This document shows, piece by piece, positions 5,905 to 7,150 of a stretch of 7,150 bases of DNA. The DNA lies in assembly GCA_049589355.1 (NCBI GenBank), contig JBAWAP010000275.1, positions 1-7,150 of the forward strand, read 5' to 3'. How positions within the stretch are numbered: position 1 is the first letter of the stretch; each line of letters starts with the position of its first letter. The position numbers and the translations under genes are program-made. The DNA comes from JBAWAP01 sp049589355 (GTDB lineage Bacteria > Chloroflexota > Anaerolineae > VGOG01). A model generated the notes under the pieces. It made no database searches, was not told the DNA's origin, and was given only the letters and a program-made list of their open reading frames with translations.

Positions 5905-6104
5905 TGAGAGAGCGCAGCAAGAATGCGCTCCGCGAGGCCGAACGGGAAAGGTTAGGCCGAATGGCCAACCCTGCCAGGCCAGAGCTTCTGGGTCAAGCTT
6001 TAGTAACCATTGGGGGCTTGCTGATCTCCACCGGCAAGAAGCTACAAGCGCGGCGCGCGCCGGTCCAGACCGGTTTGACAGGTTCAGCATCACCGGCCGG
6101 CTAA
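5871..6104 (+). CDS. Small protein of unknown function with a basic/acidic helix and a hydrophobic C-terminal segment (77 aa)
   Basis: I do not recognise a named family. Residues 1-31 are rich in Glu, Arg and Ala with Met/Leu spacing (AEMLMRERSKNALREAERER), as in a charged amphipathic helix. Residues 39-54 (LLGQALVTIGGLLIST) are hydrophobic and followed by KK and RR, so this could be a short membrane-anchoring or peripheral helix with positive residues on the cytoplasmic side. The C-terminus is a Thr/Ser/Pro tail. The gene starts in another frame 34 bases before the receiver gene ends, so translation of the two is probably coupled. Support for a real gene is the strong ribosome binding site and protein-like composition, not homology. 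Small proteins with a similar N-terminal MY-start helix occur in Chloroflexota in my recollection, with unknown role. Confidence 0.68.
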   Translation: MYINAYEAEMLMRERSKNALREAERERLGRMANPARPELLGQALVTIGGLLISTGKKLQARRAPVQTGLTGSASPAG

Positions 6105-6109
6105 ACACG

Positions 6110-6190
6110 AAACCTCGCCGATTGGCCCAGTCGCAGATCCAGCGGCCTTGCATGATCTGCTGCCAGACCTGCGATTTTGCGGAGGTTTTT
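6110..6190 (+). terminator. Possible large-loop terminator after the small gene
   Basis: AAACCTC (6110-6116) pairs with GAGGTTT (6182-6188), extended by GC/GC across a one-base bulge, and the T-run TTTTT is at 6186-6190. The enclosed sequence has its own stem, GCAGATC (6133-6139) / GATCTGC (6154-6160). The fold is plausible but far weaker than the terminator at 5344, and could instead be a leader structure. Confidence 0.35.
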
Positions 6191-6194
6191 GCGG

Positions 6195-6200
6195 TATAAT
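6195..6200 (+). promoter_or_regulatory. -10 element of the hydrolase gene promoter
   Basis: A perfect TATAAT lies four bases after the T-run at 6186-6190. There is no good -35 at 16-18 bp (6172-6177 reads CGATTT). A start near 6207 would leave a leader of about 53 bases before the ATG at 6260. Confidence 0.55.
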
Positions 6201-6243
6201 AGTTCGGAGAGATTGGAAACTGATTTCGCCGTCAGCAAACATA

Positions 6244-6250
6244 AAGGAGG
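6244..6250 (+). promoter_or_regulatory. Ribosome binding site of the hydrolase gene
   Basis: AAGGAGG sits nine bases before the ATG at 6260 and directly supports the start that yields a complete lipoprotein signal peptide. Confidence 0.82.
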
Positions 6251-6259
6251 AAAAGTCTG

Positions 6260-7150
6260 ATGAAAAAGAAACTGCTTCTTGGCATTATGGCACTCACTCT
6301 GCTGCTAACCAGTTGTGGTCGGCCAACTGCATCACCAACGCCCACTGAGGTCGTACCGGAAGCAACAGCCACGGTTGAACCGACGCGGGAACCGACGCCA
6401 GAGCCAACAGCCACAAGCAAACCGACGCCAAAACCAACTCCCACCATCGAACCAACCCCGACGGAAGAGCCGTCAATAGAACCAGTAGCGACGTTTGAGG
6501 AGGCGCCCTGCCCCTTCGACGTGCCCGAAGACGCGCCCGTCGTCTGTGGCTTCGTCGTCGTGCCGGAAGATCACAACGACCCCGCTGGGCCCACCATCCG
6601 CCTGGCGGTCGCCGTCCTCAAAGACCAGAGCGAAAATCACCAACCCGATCCGGTGATTTTGCTGTCTGGCGGCCCGGGTGAGAAGACTGTGCATAACGCG
6701 GCTGCTTTGGCGCAACTCCTTGCTCCCGTCCATCCCAACCGCGACCTCATCATCTTCGATCAGCGCGGCGTCGGTCTCTCCGAGCCAGCGCTCGAATGTC
6801 CGGAGTTTGTGCAAGCGGTGTTCGACCTTCTGGATGAGCCAGACCCTGACATTGCTCTGCAGACGATTTTCGACGCGGTGATGGCTTGCCGCGACCGCCT
6901 GGTGAGCGAAGGTTACAACCTGACGATGTACAATACCGTCCAGAACGCTGCCGACGTGAACGCCATCCGTTTCGCGCTGGGCTACGACCAGGTCAATCTA
7001 TGGGGCGGCTCTTACGGCTCGTTGCTGGCCCAGGCCACCATGCGCGACCATCCGGAGGGCATCCGCAGCGTGGCTATCGTCTCGATACTGCCGCTGGAGA
7101 AAAGCCTCTTTGTGGAGGGATCCACGACCACCACCAACGCCGTCGTGCGG
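6260..7150 (+). CDS. Lipoprotein alpha/beta hydrolase, TAP/prolyl aminopeptidase-like (partial, first 297 aa)
   Basis: The frame is open from the ATG at 6260 to the window end, so the C-terminus is missing. Residues 1-19 are a lipoprotein signal peptide (MKKK, hydrophobic core, lipobox LTSC with C19), predicting export and lipid anchoring outside the membrane. Residues 21-78 are a Thr/Pro/Glu-rich linker with EPTPEPT-like repeats that would hold the enzyme away from the membrane. From about residue 84 comes an alpha/beta hydrolase of the S33 peptidase type: CPFDVPEDAPVVCGFVVVPEDH with a probable Cys pair (C84/C95), oxyanion motif SGGPG (136-140), FDQRGVGLS (166-174) and nucleophile elbow GGSYGS (249-254) with S251. 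The catalytic Asp and His should lie beyond the window. Likely activity is hydrolysis of short peptides or esters; the substrate is unknown. Some relatives release N-terminal residues or tripeptides. Its own promoter and ribosome binding site suggest it is independent of the signalling genes. Confidence 0.92.
   Translation, partial: MKKKLLLGIMALTLLLTSCGRPTASPTPTEVVPEATATVEPTREPTPEPTATSKPTPKPTPTIEPTPTEEPSIEPVATFEEAPCPFDVPEDAPVVCGFVVVPEDHNDPAGPTIRLAVAVLKDQSENHQPDPVILLSGGPGEKTVHNAAALAQLLAPVHPNRDLIIFDQRGVGLSEPALECPEFVQAVFDLLDEPDPDIALQTIFDAVMACRDRLVSEGYNLTMYNTVQNAADVNAIRFALGYDQVNLWGGSYGSLLAQATMRDHPEGIRSVAIVSILPLEKSLFVEGSTTTTNAVVR

Noticed and set aside
6060..6073. Dyad CCGGTC-CA-GACCGG near the end of the small gene as a terminator
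   Set aside because: It is within coding sequence, has only a 6-bp stem and is followed by only three T residues.
6110..6190. Riboswitch or structured RNA before the hydrolase gene
   Set aside because: Only two short stems are visible, it precedes rather than follows the likely transcript start, and no known riboswitch motif was recognised.
6148..6348. A 66-codon + strand frame across the hydrolase promoter and signal peptide
   Set aside because: It overlaps the TATAAT, ribosome binding site and start of the better-supported lipoprotein gene in another frame and has no protein-like features.

Overview
The window looks like a chromosomal segment of a Chloroflexota bacterium (Anaerolineae- or Caldilinea-like), perhaps from an environmental genome. 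This is an inference from four things: a very large histidine kinase with five GAF domains and a NarL-type partner, a lipoprotein with a long Pro/Thr linker and an alpha/beta hydrolase domain, fairly high GC with clear AAGGAGG and TATAAT signals, and several families of short palindromic or tandem repeats both between and inside genes. No rRNA, tRNA or taxonomic marker gene is present, so the assignment is tentative. All recognised genes lie on the + strand.

Layout. Positions 1-189 are non-coding and hold a repeat-like edge sequence, a heptamer tandem array and the ribosome binding site of the first gene. Positions 190-4500 encode a 1436-residue membrane sensor kinase: TM1, double-Cache-like extracellular domain, TM2, HAMP, five tandem GAF domains, HisKA_3, HATPase. 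A 169-bp gap with a perfect 33-bp hairpin repeat follows. Positions 4670-5311 encode a NarL/LiaR-type response regulator with all phosphorylation residues. Its stop codon lies inside the first of two near-identical 16-bp dyads, followed by a strong intrinsic terminator whose T-tract runs into an extended -10 promoter. That promoter would serve a stand-alone receiver-domain gene (5428-5904), in which the phospho-accepting Asp is Ala and the beta3-alpha3 loop carries a two-unit 24-bp repeat. A 77-residue protein gene (5871-6104) overlaps its end by 34 bp with its own strong ribosome binding site. After a possible terminator and a second TATAAT promoter, a lipoprotein alpha/beta hydrolase gene starts at 6260 and runs off the right edge.

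How the genes may work together. The kinase and NarL-type regulator form a standard two-component pair: an external or membrane signal, integrated by the GAF tower, would set phosphorylation of D59 of the regulator and so transcription. The D53A receiver next to them cannot be phosphorylated at the usual site. It may act as a constitutive protein-protein module, possibly with the translationally coupled small protein. The hydrolase has its own promoter and no evident functional link.

The most notable signal is that both the kinase and the stand-alone receiver carry in-frame, repeat-derived peptide insertions in surface loops of their catalytic or signalling folds. I see no CRISPR array, transposase, RNA gene or defence system.
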